Below are positions 15,728-24,008 of a stretch of 36,744 nucleotides of DNA, one piece after another. The stretch comes from CAYYIS01 sp964470965 (lineage in GTDB: Bacteria; JAAXHH01; JABIQT01). The stretch covers positions 1 through 36,744 of the forward strand of contig CAYYIS010000049.1 of the NCBI GenBank assembly GCA_964470965.1. Reading direction: 5' to 3'. Under the pieces are notes generated by a model. That model worked only from the letters and a program-made list of their open reading frames with translations, did no database searches and was not told the DNA's origin. Made by a program: the position numbers and the translations under genes. Each line of letters begins with the position of its first letter. Within the stretch, counting starts at the first letter, position 1.

Positions 15728-17104
15728 TTACTTCGCTTCTTCCGTGGTCCGGTTGTTTTTATTCCAGTAGAAATAGAAAGGAATTCCGGTGGCCACGATG
15801 GTCAGGCCGATGAGCGTGTTGAAGAGGAACTGTTCGCTCATGAGCAGCGAGACCATGTAGCCCCCGATTACGGTGACGAAGATAATAGGTGTGAGCGGAT
15901 ACGCCCATACCTTGTAGGGACGCTCAGCATCCGGCTGCGTGTAGCGCAGGACTACCACCGCGAGAATCGTCAGTATCGAGAAGGCATAGGAAGTGAAGGC
16001 CCCGTAGGAAATGATATCGTCATACTGACCCGAGAGCGCGAAGCAGCAGGCCAGAGTTCCCTGCCAGAGGATAGAGTTGGAGGGGGTTCTAAATTTAGGG
16101 TGGACTTTGGTGACGCTCTTGAAGAACAGACCGTCCTTGGCCAGCGCGTAAAAGATACGCGGTGCCACCAGGATCTGCACGTTCACGCCTCCGAAGGTCG
16201 AACACATGACACCGATAGAGATGATCAGTCCGCCCGTGTCGCCTATCAGTGTCTGCATGACTTCTGACGCCACTGCATTGGACGCCTGGAACTGGTCGAA
16301 CGGCAGCACATAGATGTATACTAAGTTCGCCAGCAGATATATGCCTATCACGAACAGCATGCCGGCGATGATCGACAGCGGCAGGTTGCGGCGTGGATTT
16401 CTTGTTTCTCCTGCCACATAACTGGAGAACGTCCACCCTTCGTACGCGAAGAGACCGGTGACCATGGCCGCGCCAAAGGCGCCGAAGCTGAATCCGCTGT
16501 CCGCATCGCTTCCCCATAGCGGTGAGAAGTGGCTCATGGAACCTTTTTCCGCGAGCACGATACCCAGGAGAATCAAGCCACCCAGGGCTGCCACCTTCAA
16601 GTAAGTGAATAGATTTGTCACCTGCCCGCCGAATCGCACTCCCACGTAGTTGATCACAGTCAGAAGCGCTACGCAGGCCACAGCCACGGAGCGTTCCTCC
16701 CAGGTGCCGAGTGTAATGCCGGTGGTGTACTGGACCACCTCGTTGAGGTAGGTTGCGAACACGTTGGCCACTGCGGCGATGGACACCGGCCATACCAGCC
16801 AGAACGCGGACCAGCCGTAAATGAACGACACCCACCGTTTCCGGTAAGCTTCCCTTAGGTAAACGTAGCCGCCGCCGGTCCGGGGCATCATAGACCCCAT
16901 CTCTGCGATGCACAGCCCGCCGCATATGGCGATTATGCCGCAGACGATCCATACCACCATACTCATGCCGGGAGAGCCGACCGCCTGTGCAATCTCGTTC
17001 GGCGCACGGAATATGCCGGATCCGATTGTACCACCTACTATTATCGTGGTGGCCTCAAGCGGACCTAACCCTTTGACCAGGGAAGTTTTTTCGGTGTCAC
17101 TCAT
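15728..17104 (-). CDS. Amino acid permease (APC superfamily)
   Basis: A 458-residue transporter with about twelve hydrophobic helices. The substrate-backbone-binding motif of APC carriers, TTIIVGGTIGSGIFRAPNEIA, is at residues about 17-37. The second conserved region AEMGSMMPRTGGGYVYLREAY and helix six FAYEGWTFSSYVAGETRNPRRNLPLSI also match. I start at the ATG at 17104 (MSDTEKTSLVKGLGPLEA), because the longer frame to 17188 adds a polar, unconserved 28-residue leader and includes the upstream promoter's -10 region. It is most like LAT/SteT-type exchangers that move amino acids, possibly amines. It is divergent from the GH32-like gene and has its own promoter. The C-terminal tail is short and charged (NKNNRTTEEAK). 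Confidence 0.92.
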   Translation of the reverse strand: MSDTEKTSLVKGLGPLEATTIIVGGTIGSGIFRAPNEIAQAVGSPGMSMVVWIVCGIIAICGGLCIAEMGSMMPRTGGGYVYLREAYRKRWVSFIYGWSAFWLVWPVSIAAVANVFATYLNEVVQYTTGITLGTWEERSVAVACVALLTVINYVGVRFGGQVTNLFTYLKVAALGGLILLGIVLAEKGSMSHFSPLWGSDADSGFSFGAFGAAMVTGLFAYEGWTFSSYVAGETRNPRRNLPLSIIAGMLFVIGIYLLANLVYIYVLPFDQFQASNAVASEVMQTLIGDTGGLIISIGVMCSTFGGVNVQILVAPRIFYALAKDGLFFKSVTKVHPKFRTPSNSILWQGTLACCFALSGQYDDIISYGAFTSYAFSILTILAVVVLRYTQPDAERPYKVWAYPLTPIIFVTVIGGYMVSLLMSEQFLFNTLIGLTIVATGIPFYFYWNKNNRTTEEAK

Positions 17105-17158
17105 GGGGTTCTCTTCAGGAGTGTCTGGAGGTATGCAGTTTCGGGTTTGATTGGATAC

Positions 17159-17188
17159 ACCATAAACAGGGGATGGTGGTTTTGTCAA
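17159..17188 (-). promoter_or_regulatory. Candidate sigma70 promoter for the amino acid permease
   Basis: On the minus strand TTGACA (plus 17183-17188), an 18-base spacer and TATGGT (plus 17159-17164) lie about 55 bases upstream of the permease ATG. Supporting evidence is sequence match only. Confidence 0.45.
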
Positions 17189-17208
17189 ATAAAATAAAAG
17201 TAGAGAGG

Positions 17209-17237
17209 TTGACGCCTCTTACGGCGGGTGCTATAAT
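17209..17237 (+). promoter_or_regulatory. Sigma70 promoter of the GH32-like gene with inverted repeat at -35
   Basis: TTGACG (17209-17214), a 17-base spacer and a perfect TATAAT (17232-17237) precede the GH32-like ATG by about 58 bases. The -35 box is flanked by AGAGG and CCTCT arms (17204-17208 and 17215-17219), a small inverted repeat that could be an operator half-site pair. Confidence 0.65.
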
Positions 17238-17295
17238 ATCGGTCACATAAACATCGAAACCTGCATGATGCAACGAAGATTGAGGAACACAGCAT

Positions 17296-18750
17296 ATGAA
17301 CACCGACCATGATCTGAACTATCATCTACACCATCCCGGCGGCGACAGCATGCCAGGGGATCCCAACGCCGCATTCTGGCTAGATGGCGTGTATCATCTG
17401 CACTACATCCTCAAGCATCCGTTCACTGAAAACGATTCCTTTTCTTTCGTGCACGTCACCAGTCTGGATATGCTGCACTGGACCTGGCAGACGACGAAAC
17501 TGCAACCCTCCTTCACCGGTCACGGTATGTTCAGCGGGACCGGATTCATCACCAGGGATGGCAAACCGGCCGCGATCTACCACGGCCAGGGTTCGGGCCA
17601 AAACCAGATTGCGATCGCAAGAGACAACCGGCTCTCCGCCTGGGGGAAACCCTATCCCCTCGAAGTCAGAAATGCCGACGGCACACCCGCGGATATCCAG
17701 TTTTGGGATCCGGACTGCTTCCTGATCGGCGACACCTACTACGCCATATCCGGCGGCCAAAACCCACCCTTGATGAAGTCGAAAAACCTGCGGCAATGGA
17801 CGTTCTTGGGCGATTTCATGTCGCATGATTTGCCGGATGCGGTGATCGGAGAAGATATCTCCTGCGCCAATTTTTTCCCGCTCGGCGATAAATGGATGTT
17901 GCTCTGCATCAGTCATCCTATGGGATGCCGCTACTACGTCGGCAACTGGGACGCAGGGGCCGAGCAATTCGTACCGGAGCAGCAGGGACGGATGAATTGG
18001 CGGCGAGAAGATCAGGGCATCTACGGCCTGTTTCACTGCACCGACTTTTTCGCACCCGAAAGTGTCCTTACACCGGATGGACGCCGCGTGATGTGGGCGT
18101 GGTGTACCAATGTGGATAAGTCGGGGGGCGATCCTAACCTGCAGTCCCTCCAGTCGTTGCCGCGCGAACTGAGCCTGCCCGACGACGGTGTTTTGCGCAT
18201 CAGGCCATTGCGGGAGCTGGAGTCGCTGCGCTTTGAACCGGTGACGATGCGCGGTGTCGAAATCGACGAGGTCTCCTCACACGTGCTCGCCCGTGGCGGT
18301 GGTGCTTCCAATACGAAGGTTGCGGAACTGAGTAGTGAGGCTGTGGAACTCCGTATTACCGTCACCCGGGAGCAGGCGGTCCGTAAACTCTTTGGCCTTG
18401 TGCTTTTTTCAGATGGGAATGGGAACGGTCTCCCGATCGTGCTTCGCCCCGACACCGGTACACTGCGCGTCGGTGCCACCGAGGCTCCCTTCGCAGTGGC
18501 AGCCCTGCCGGATAACGAGGACCTCGAGCTGCGTGTGTTCGTCGACAAGTACATCGTCGAAGTGTTTGCCAACGATCGGCAGGCGGTGTTCAGCTCATAC
18601 CCTGAGTATGCCGGTAAGACCGATCTGGCAGCGTTCAGCGTCGGCACTCCGACTACCATCGACAAACTCGAGATGTGGACCATCAGACCAACCAATCAAG
18701 GGTTTCTCCAGGCTCGAAACAACCCCATATGGGAACCCCGCACTCAATAA
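17296..18750 (+). CDS. Glycoside hydrolase family 32-like protein (beta-fructosidase fold)
   Basis: A 484-residue protein with a five-bladed propeller (about 8-310) and a C-terminal beta-sandwich (about 330-470, LELRVFVDKYIVEVFANDRQA is the diagnostic strand pair). Catalytic positions: the nucleophile motif WMNDPNG is reduced to PGDPNAAFW with D22; the RDP motif appears as FWDPDCF (D138 kept, Arg replaced by Trp); the acid/base ECP motif appears as GEDISCANFF (E186). FSGTGF at 79-84 is also conserved. No signal peptide is visible, so it is probably cytoplasmic. It should act on fructosides or related glycosides, but the altered motifs suggest a divergent specificity. A GAGGAAC Shine-Dalgarno site precedes the ATG. 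It is convergent with the sugar ABC genes. Confidence 0.85.
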   Translation: MNTDHDLNYHLHHPGGDSMPGDPNAAFWLDGVYHLHYILKHPFTENDSFSFVHVTSLDMLHWTWQTTKLQPSFTGHGMFSGTGFITRDGKPAAIYHGQGSGQNQIAIARDNRLSAWGKPYPLEVRNADGTPADIQFWDPDCFLIGDTYYAISGGQNPPLMKSKNLRQWTFLGDFMSHDLPDAVIGEDISCANFFPLGDKWMLLCISHPMGCRYYVGNWDAGAEQFVPEQQGRMNWRREDQGIYGLFHCTDFFAPESVLTPDGRRVMWAWCTNVDKSGGDPNLQSLQSLPRELSLPDDGVLRIRPLRELESLRFEPVTMRGVEIDEVSSHVLARGGGASNTKVAELSSEAVELRITVTREQAVRKLFGLVLFSDGNGNGLPIVLRPDTGTLRVGATEAPFAVAALPDNEDLELRVFVDKYIVEVFANDRQAVFSSYPEYAGKTDLAAFSVGTPTTIDKLEMWTIRPTNQGFLQARNNPIWEPRTQ

Positions 18751-18898
18751 CGGCCGGGATTATGTCTTAGATATCTCCAACGCGGGCTGTGGCTGTTTAG
18801 GCCGAAGGGTGCGATTTTCAGTGGTCAGGAAGGTTTGGAAAACGGCGATTTTGATGTAGAGTGTAGGAGTCGTCCGGGCGGTGGCTGACGAAGAGTCA

Positions 18899-19861
18899 TT
18901 ACGCTTTAAATGCCCCGCTGCTGATGCCTTGTATAAATGGCTTGGTGGCGTAGACGAACAGCAGCAGCAGCGGGATGCTGGAAATCAGGTAGGCGGAATA
19001 CATGGCGCTGTAGTTTAGGGCCACCTGGCTGGTACTCATAATGTACAGGCCCGATGCAATGACGTGGTACTGCTGGTCGCTGTTGACGATAAACGGCCAC
19101 ATGAATGCGTTCCAGGTAGCCAGGATGTTCATGATGGCTATGACCGCCAGACTGGGGCGGGACAGAGGCAGCACCACGTTCCAGTACAACCGGAAGTGTC
19201 CGGCGCCGTCGATACGGGCCGCATCAAACAGGTCTTCCGAAAGCCCCTGAAAGAAGCTCCGCATCACAAAAATAGCGAATACCTGTCCGGAGGCCACGTA
19301 CGGCAGGATGAGTACCCAGTAGGAATTGCGTAGACCGAGCGCCGTAACCAGCTGTACACTCGGTACCAGCGTGAGAATCCCCGGAATCATCATCACACTG
19401 ATAATCACATAGAACAGTACACCCGAGCCCGGAAATCGGTAACGGGCGAAGGCATAGGCAGTGATGGAACCCAACAGTAGCACGCCCAGCGCCGTCGTCA
19501 ACGATACGAACAGGGTGTTTAACATATACTGTCGCAACACCTCCCAGGCATACACGAACCCGTCCGTCATGGTATGCCACTGGGTGCGCATGGCATCCCA
19601 GTAATTGCCGCGCCGGGTTTCGAAGATAACGCTTTCACCATCTGTGGTGCGCACCGTGTACTCGATCGCCTGCTCCTGTCCGGTCAGCTTCAGCGCCGTG
19701 AACGACACCACATTCGTGATCGCCTGAGGAAACGCGAACGGCGATCGAAATATCTCGTTATTAGACCGTATCGCGTTGCTGATCACAAAATAAAACGGCC
19801 CCAGTGTAAGTATCATGCCGATGATAAGGATGGTATGCTGAATGTAATTTTTGTTTTTCAT
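18899..19861 (-). CDS. Carbohydrate ABC transporter permease, MalG type (CUT1)
   Basis: A 320-residue inner-membrane protein. Helix one is HTILIIGMILTLGPFYFVISNAI (about 9-31). The cytoplasmic EAA loop is EDLFDAARIDGAGHFRLYWNVVLPLSRP (about 213-240), the contact with the ATPase. The C-terminal QGISSGAFKA ending is typical of MalG-type subunits. The loop between helix one and helix two is longer than in most small CUT1 permeases (about 80 residues, including a charged EYTVRTTDGESVIFETRR piece). It is the last gene of a three-gene set (binding protein, MalF-type, MalG-type). No ATPase gene is present, so a shared MsmX/MalK-type ATPase encoded elsewhere is expected. Confidence 0.92.
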   Translation of the reverse strand: MKNKNYIQHTILIIGMILTLGPFYFVISNAIRSNNEIFRSPFAFPQAITNVVSFTALKLTGQEQAIEYTVRTTDGESVIFETRRGNYWDAMRTQWHTMTDGFVYAWEVLRQYMLNTLFVSLTTALGVLLLGSITAYAFARYRFPGSGVLFYVIISVMMIPGILTLVPSVQLVTALGLRNSYWVLILPYVASGQVFAIFVMRSFFQGLSEDLFDAARIDGAGHFRLYWNVVLPLSRPSLAVIAIMNILATWNAFMWPFIVNSDQQYHVIASGLYIMSTSQVALNYSAMYSAYLISSIPLLLLFVYATKPFIQGISSGAFKA

Positions 19862-20000
19862 GTATGTTAAACGTCTGATGGGGAAGCCGCAAAACCGGAA
19901 GTAGCCTTGAACCAGCGTTTTTCCCTTTACAGCCTGCTTGGTTATAAAGTCACTGGATCCCGGCTGTCGCTGGAGACGATGTATTGTAATCCAAGCCGGA

Positions 20001-20906
20001 TTACCGTACGTCCTGCAATTCCTCCGCTGACCTGAAATACCTCATATTTAATATCGTAAAGAATAAAATCACCGCGAAAAGGATGACGCCGATGCTGCTG
20101 GCATAGCCCATTTTCTGGAAACTGAAGGCATTTTCGTACATCCAAAGGCCCGGGACATAGGTCTCGAAGCCAGGCCCGCCCTGGGTGAGGATGAAGATGA
20201 ATTCGAATCCCTGGATGCCGCCGATGATGACCAGCATGAAGATCAGTTTGATCTGGCTGAGTACCATCGGCACATCGATCAGGAAGAACTTCTTGATTCC
20301 GACAGCTGCGTCCAGTTCCGCCGCTTCGTGAACGCTGTCGGGGATGTTGCTCAGGCCGGCGTAGTAAATCAGCACTTCGAAGCCGGTTATCCAGGGAAAA
20401 CCGATACAAGCCAGGGCGAGAAGTGCGGTATCGGGATCGGAGAGCCATCCGCGGACCATATCTTCCCCGCCGAATAGTTCGAGAATGCTGTTGACCAACC
20501 CGGTTTCGCCGAGGATGAGCATGCCCCAGATGAGCTGTATGGCTACCCCCGGCACGACCGTGGGGATCAGAAACGCCAATCGGTAGAGATACCGGTGGCG
20601 TTCATCCGGCAGCGAGTAAATAAGCTTGGCGACGATCAGCGGAATCGAGAGACGTATGAGTATGGCGATACCGGTCAGGATCGTCATGTTCAAAAAGCTA
20701 ATGGCTGTGGTCGGATCATTGGTCAGGTAGTCCAGGTAATTGGCGAATCCTATGAACGCACGCTCTCCGCCCACTTCGTATTCGAAGAACGAGTTGTAGA
20801 ACGCCATGAACATAGGCAGAAATGAGAAGATCGCGAGGAGAGTTATGGTCGGCAGGATGGTAAAATAGCAAGCCGCGCCGGCACGTAGAGATTTAAGTTG
20901 GAGCAT
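20001..20906 (-). CDS. Carbohydrate ABC transporter permease, MalF/UgpA type (CUT1)
   Basis: A 301-residue polytopic membrane protein. The first helix is CYFTILPTITLLAIFSFLPMFMAFYNSFFEYE, typical of MalF/UgpA permeases, followed by FIGFANYLDYLTNDPT. The EAA loop is PDSVHEAAELDAAVGIKKFFLIDVPMVLSQI, and FEFIFILTQGGPGFETYVPGLWMYENAFSFQKMGYASSIG is the strongly conserved helix-five region. It forms the sugar channel with the MalG-type protein 140 bases downstream. The binding-protein gene lies 184 bases upstream on the same strand. The substrate is probably an oligosaccharide or sugar derivative; GH2 and GH32-type hydrolases nearby could process it. Confidence 0.92.
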   Translation of the reverse strand: MLQLKSLRAGAACYFTILPTITLLAIFSFLPMFMAFYNSFFEYEVGGERAFIGFANYLDYLTNDPTTAISFLNMTILTGIAILIRLSIPLIVAKLIYSLPDERHRYLYRLAFLIPTVVPGVAIQLIWGMLILGETGLVNSILELFGGEDMVRGWLSDPDTALLALACIGFPWITGFEVLIYYAGLSNIPDSVHEAAELDAAVGIKKFFLIDVPMVLSQIKLIFMLVIIGGIQGFEFIFILTQGGPGFETYVPGLWMYENAFSFQKMGYASSIGVILFAVILFFTILNMRYFRSAEELQDVR

Positions 20907-21090
20907 AAGCGAATCTGGTTGACTAAAAGGCTCGTTTTATGTTTGGACGAAACGATTCATTTACCTGGCGAACAACCGGGTTTCATCGCCTTAAAAGTGC
21001 CTGAAAACGTCATTGGAATCCCGTTTGGGACCCGGAATTACGCTTTGTGATGAATTCAGCGATTGCTTTGATTTTCTTCACGGTTGTGCA

Positions 21091-23061
21091 TCACTGTTCC
21101 ACCGGCAGTCCCTTCATCCCCGAACGTATCGGGGCCAGTGCCTGCCAGCGTTCTTCGAAGCCGTCGAAACTCAGGTTCTTACGACGGATGATGGTCTGGA
21201 CCGCTGCATCGAGGTTGTCGGTCTGCCAGTCCATAAATTCGTCCAGAGAGATGCCGTCTTCCAGGTACAGCAGCAGCATCCGCTCATATACCTGATTGTA
21301 TCGGTTGTCGAACGTGAACATCCACTTGGTGGTGGTATACCTGCGGTTCAGGATATCGGTGAACGGTTCCATACCGCGGGGCAACGGCACGCCGGCGATA
21401 TTGGGGATGTTCACCGGGTTCTCGTTGACCACACGGTCCGATTGTTCCGGCAGGGAGGCGAACTGTAGCAGCTGTATCACGCGCTTCAGTTTCTTCGAGG
21501 TCGCCGGGTCGCCAGTGTCGTTGTAGGATGAATTGGTCAGAACGTACTGGGTAGCGGCACCGCCGATGACACACATGTCCACGTTGGAAGCGTATAATGC
21601 CGTGTGGGGGGGCATGGGCAGCCGTGCGGCCGTCTCACTGTCATGGCGCAGCAGTTCATCGACGCTGAGGGTCAGCTGTTCATTGGACAAGGGAGGGAAA
21701 GGATGTCGCTCCGAGGGAATGATCTCACGGAGGTAGTCCCCCACCGGCATGTCGAGTAGGCCCTCCGGCTGTTCCATTCGCGGCAGATAACCAACCTCCC
21801 AGTCAAACGTCAGGTCCGGATCGTTGTGCAGCCGGTTGACATGCCAGGAACCGCCCCACATGAAGATACCGCGTTGGGTGATGAATTCCCTGTAAAGGTC
21901 TATACCGCCTCGCCGGGAATCGCCCGAGAGACTCTTGTTCCAGTAACGCCGCCATTCCTTGAGCAGGCGGTAAAGCTCCCGGTACCGGGGATCGCGATTC
22001 GTGAAGAAGCCTTTACCGTTCAGAAAGCAGATTTCGTCCCAGTCCAGATAACCCAGTACATACGGCTCCCATTTCGGATCCTGCATCAAGTCAATACCGG
22101 GCAAAAGGCTGTAGTAAAGCTGATCGAACAGCAGGTCGGTACCCCAGTCCGCTATGCCGCCGGCGTTGGTGAGCATGGGGATGACGGTGCGGCGCTCAGA
22201 CAGCACTCGGAAGGTATTCCAGTCCGCCATGGTTTCAGGAATCCGGATCCCTTCCCGTGCAAACGCGGCGATGACCACTGGATCACTTTTCTGCTCCGCC
22301 GTACGGGCCACATCCTGCTTTTCGTGCGGGAAAACCAGCGACAATTCCTGAGTCAGCAGATAGAAAGGGTTGGCCTGTATGCGGTCCAGGGTGGCGATCA
22401 TCTCCGCCCAGGTTTTCGGGAAGCCGACGTTCAGGAGATCCAGGGCTGTTTTGTTGAACAGGATGCCGGTTTCCACCATGTCGTAGGTCAGGTTGTACAT
22501 CTTCCCATCGGGGGCGGCTTTGCCGCGGCTGATGGCCTGATACACAAATAGGTCCCACCACGCCTCCGATCCTGGGAACCCGGCCATAACAAGCGGGTGC
22601 GGCGCATCCAGAAACTGATCCAGCGGTACGTACCATCCCTTGTGGACGTCCTGCCAGACGTTCTCCACATTCGTATTAAGGATGTCGGGCGCGGTGCCCC
22701 CGGAGAGTTGGGTTACGATCCACTCCCGCCCGGTAGCAGCCTGCCGAAATCTGACAGCGGTGTCTGGATACCTCGCCTCGAACGCCTTGACGACATCCAG
22801 AAAACCCTGAAGTTTACCGGCCGCCGTCGGCGGCAGTGTTCCCGGCATGTATCTGCTTCCGGGATCAAACTCAATGACAAACTCCTTGCCTTCCGGCACC
22901 TGCCTGTTCAACACGCTCTCCAGGCTGGTCTCTGGCAACTGTTCCAGTGGAGCGGGCCAGAGCGCATAGGCCGCCAGGAGCAGGAGGGCGGCTTGGATAA
23001 CGATTTTGAGGTTAGAGAGCATAGCAAATATTATGTTGGGCTCAGTAAAATTGCACAACAT
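21091..23061 (-). CDS. Large extracellular solute-binding protein of a CUT1 transporter
   Basis: A 656-residue secreted or membrane-anchored protein, well above the usual 400-450 residues for sugar-binding proteins. The start at 23061 is favoured by TAGGAG nine bases upstream; a second ATG at 23022 begins nearer the hydrophobic segment (LKIVIQAALLLLAAYALWPAP) but lacks such a site. No lipobox cysteine follows the hydrophobic segment, so it is either cleaved after AYA or stays anchored. The mature part has family 1 binding-protein features: FLDVVKAFEARYPDTAVRF, IVTQLSGGTAPDILNTNVENVWQDVHKGWYVPLDQF, and an aromatic-rich region about IFMWGGSWHVNRL. It would capture a carbohydrate outside the membrane and deliver it to the two downstream permeases. 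Confidence 0.88.
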   Translation of the reverse strand: MLCNFTEPNIIFAMLSNLKIVIQAALLLLAAYALWPAPLEQLPETSLESVLNRQVPEGKEFVIEFDPGSRYMPGTLPPTAAGKLQGFLDVVKAFEARYPDTAVRFRQAATGREWIVTQLSGGTAPDILNTNVENVWQDVHKGWYVPLDQFLDAPHPLVMAGFPGSEAWWDLFVYQAISRGKAAPDGKMYNLTYDMVETGILFNKTALDLLNVGFPKTWAEMIATLDRIQANPFYLLTQELSLVFPHEKQDVARTAEQKSDPVVIAAFAREGIRIPETMADWNTFRVLSERRTVIPMLTNAGGIADWGTDLLFDQLYYSLLPGIDLMQDPKWEPYVLGYLDWDEICFLNGKGFFTNRDPRYRELYRLLKEWRRYWNKSLSGDSRRGGIDLYREFITQRGIFMWGGSWHVNRLHNDPDLTFDWEVGYLPRMEQPEGLLDMPVGDYLREIIPSERHPFPPLSNEQLTLSVDELLRHDSETAARLPMPPHTALYASNVDMCVIGGAATQYVLTNSSYNDTGDPATSKKLKRVIQLLQFASLPEQSDRVVNENPVNIPNIAGVPLPRGMEPFTDILNRRYTTTKWMFTFDNRYNQVYERMLLLYLEDGISLDEFMDWQTDNLDAAVQTIIRRKNLSFDGFEERWQALAPIRSGMKGLPVEQ

Positions 23062-23229
23062 AAAACTTGGCTCCTACGATGTCCTGAAAGCTTTACAGGG
23101 TCGCAGAAGGTACTCTTACAGTCTGCGGTGAAGACGACACAGGCGTGTTCTTTCCGGTGGAAATGTCAGGGCGTCAATGCAGAAGGTAGGGAGGCTCTGT
23201 TCATAGATTCATTCAAAAAAGCACCACCC

Positions 23230-23985
23230 CTATGAACTATCGGTCAATGGATCAAGAACAAAGTCCCTTACAATTTTCCCATACCCTTCGGTATAATCCA
23301 TCTCGATATAAAAGGCGCCGGCGTATGACCGGGGGGTAAAATCGGAGAGGTCGTAAATTGGCGAAGGTGCGAACGATACGACGCCGTCGCCTGCCCGGCA
23401 TTCGTGGATGGTGACATCGGCGGTGACGTCGGAGGCGTCGATCAGTTGCATCAGGGCGGGGCCGGGTCCGTCAGCGCGCGGGATCACTTTCAAGCGCCAG
23501 GACGGTTTGAGGACCGGCATGTCTTCTAAAACGGCTTCCCGGTGCATGGTCGAACTGATGTTCAGGACGGAGCCGTTGGACAGTCGGGTTTCCGTGAACA
23601 TGACGCGCTCGTCCATACCCACGGTGATTTCGGCAAACACTTTCGGGGTTCCGTAGATTTCACGACCTGCCGGAATACTGGAGCGTGAGTTCAAAAACGC
23701 GATCGGCGTAAAATATCCGGATTTTCCTTCATAGGAGCAAGGTACCGTTAGCACGCTCTCCTCGAAAGCACCGTAGTTGGCGGACCAGGGTACAGAGATC
23801 CCTGTGGCTACGCAAAGGCCGTCCTCGACCGGTGTCAAACATTCGGGGAGCACGCGATGGACGGCGGACACATCCGCGTGAAAGAAGACAGACTGAAGCC
23901 GCACATTCCGGTAACGCGCAGGAGGCATGGGATAGTATGGCGAGTACGCCGGCATGTTAGCGATTTGGTCGAGTGGTATGGTCAT
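23230..23985 (-). CDS. Acetoacetate decarboxylase-fold (ADC) family protein
   Basis: A 251-residue protein of the ADC superfamily. The key region is AGREIYGTPKVFAEI: K115 aligns with the Schiff-base lysine of acetoacetate decarboxylase, but the following residue is V116, not the second lysine that lowers its pKa. YFTPIAFLNSRSSIPAGRE and the RYRNVRLQSVFFHAD start are also family features. The start at 23985 (MTIPLDQIAN) is set by a GGAGA site five bases upstream; a GTG five codons earlier lies across that site. Without the second lysine it is more likely an ADC-like aldolase or hydratase acting on a keto acid than a true decarboxylase. It lies 23 bases after the M81 gene in the same operon. 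Confidence 0.85.
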   Translation of the reverse strand: MTIPLDQIANMPAYSPYYPMPPARYRNVRLQSVFFHADVSAVHRVLPECLTPVEDGLCVATGISVPWSANYGAFEESVLTVPCSYEGKSGYFTPIAFLNSRSSIPAGREIYGTPKVFAEITVGMDERVMFTETRLSNGSVLNISSTMHREAVLEDMPVLKPSWRLKVIPRADGPGPALMQLIDASDVTADVTIHECRAGDGVVSFAPSPIYDLSDFTPRSYAGAFYIEMDYTEGYGKIVRDFVLDPLTDSS

Positions 23986-24008
23986 GGTTTCTCCAATCAC
24001 AATATCTG

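Noticed and set aside
15635..16267. Plus-strand frame of 210 codons
   Set aside because: It is mostly antisense to the well-supported APC permease and has no recognisable motif.
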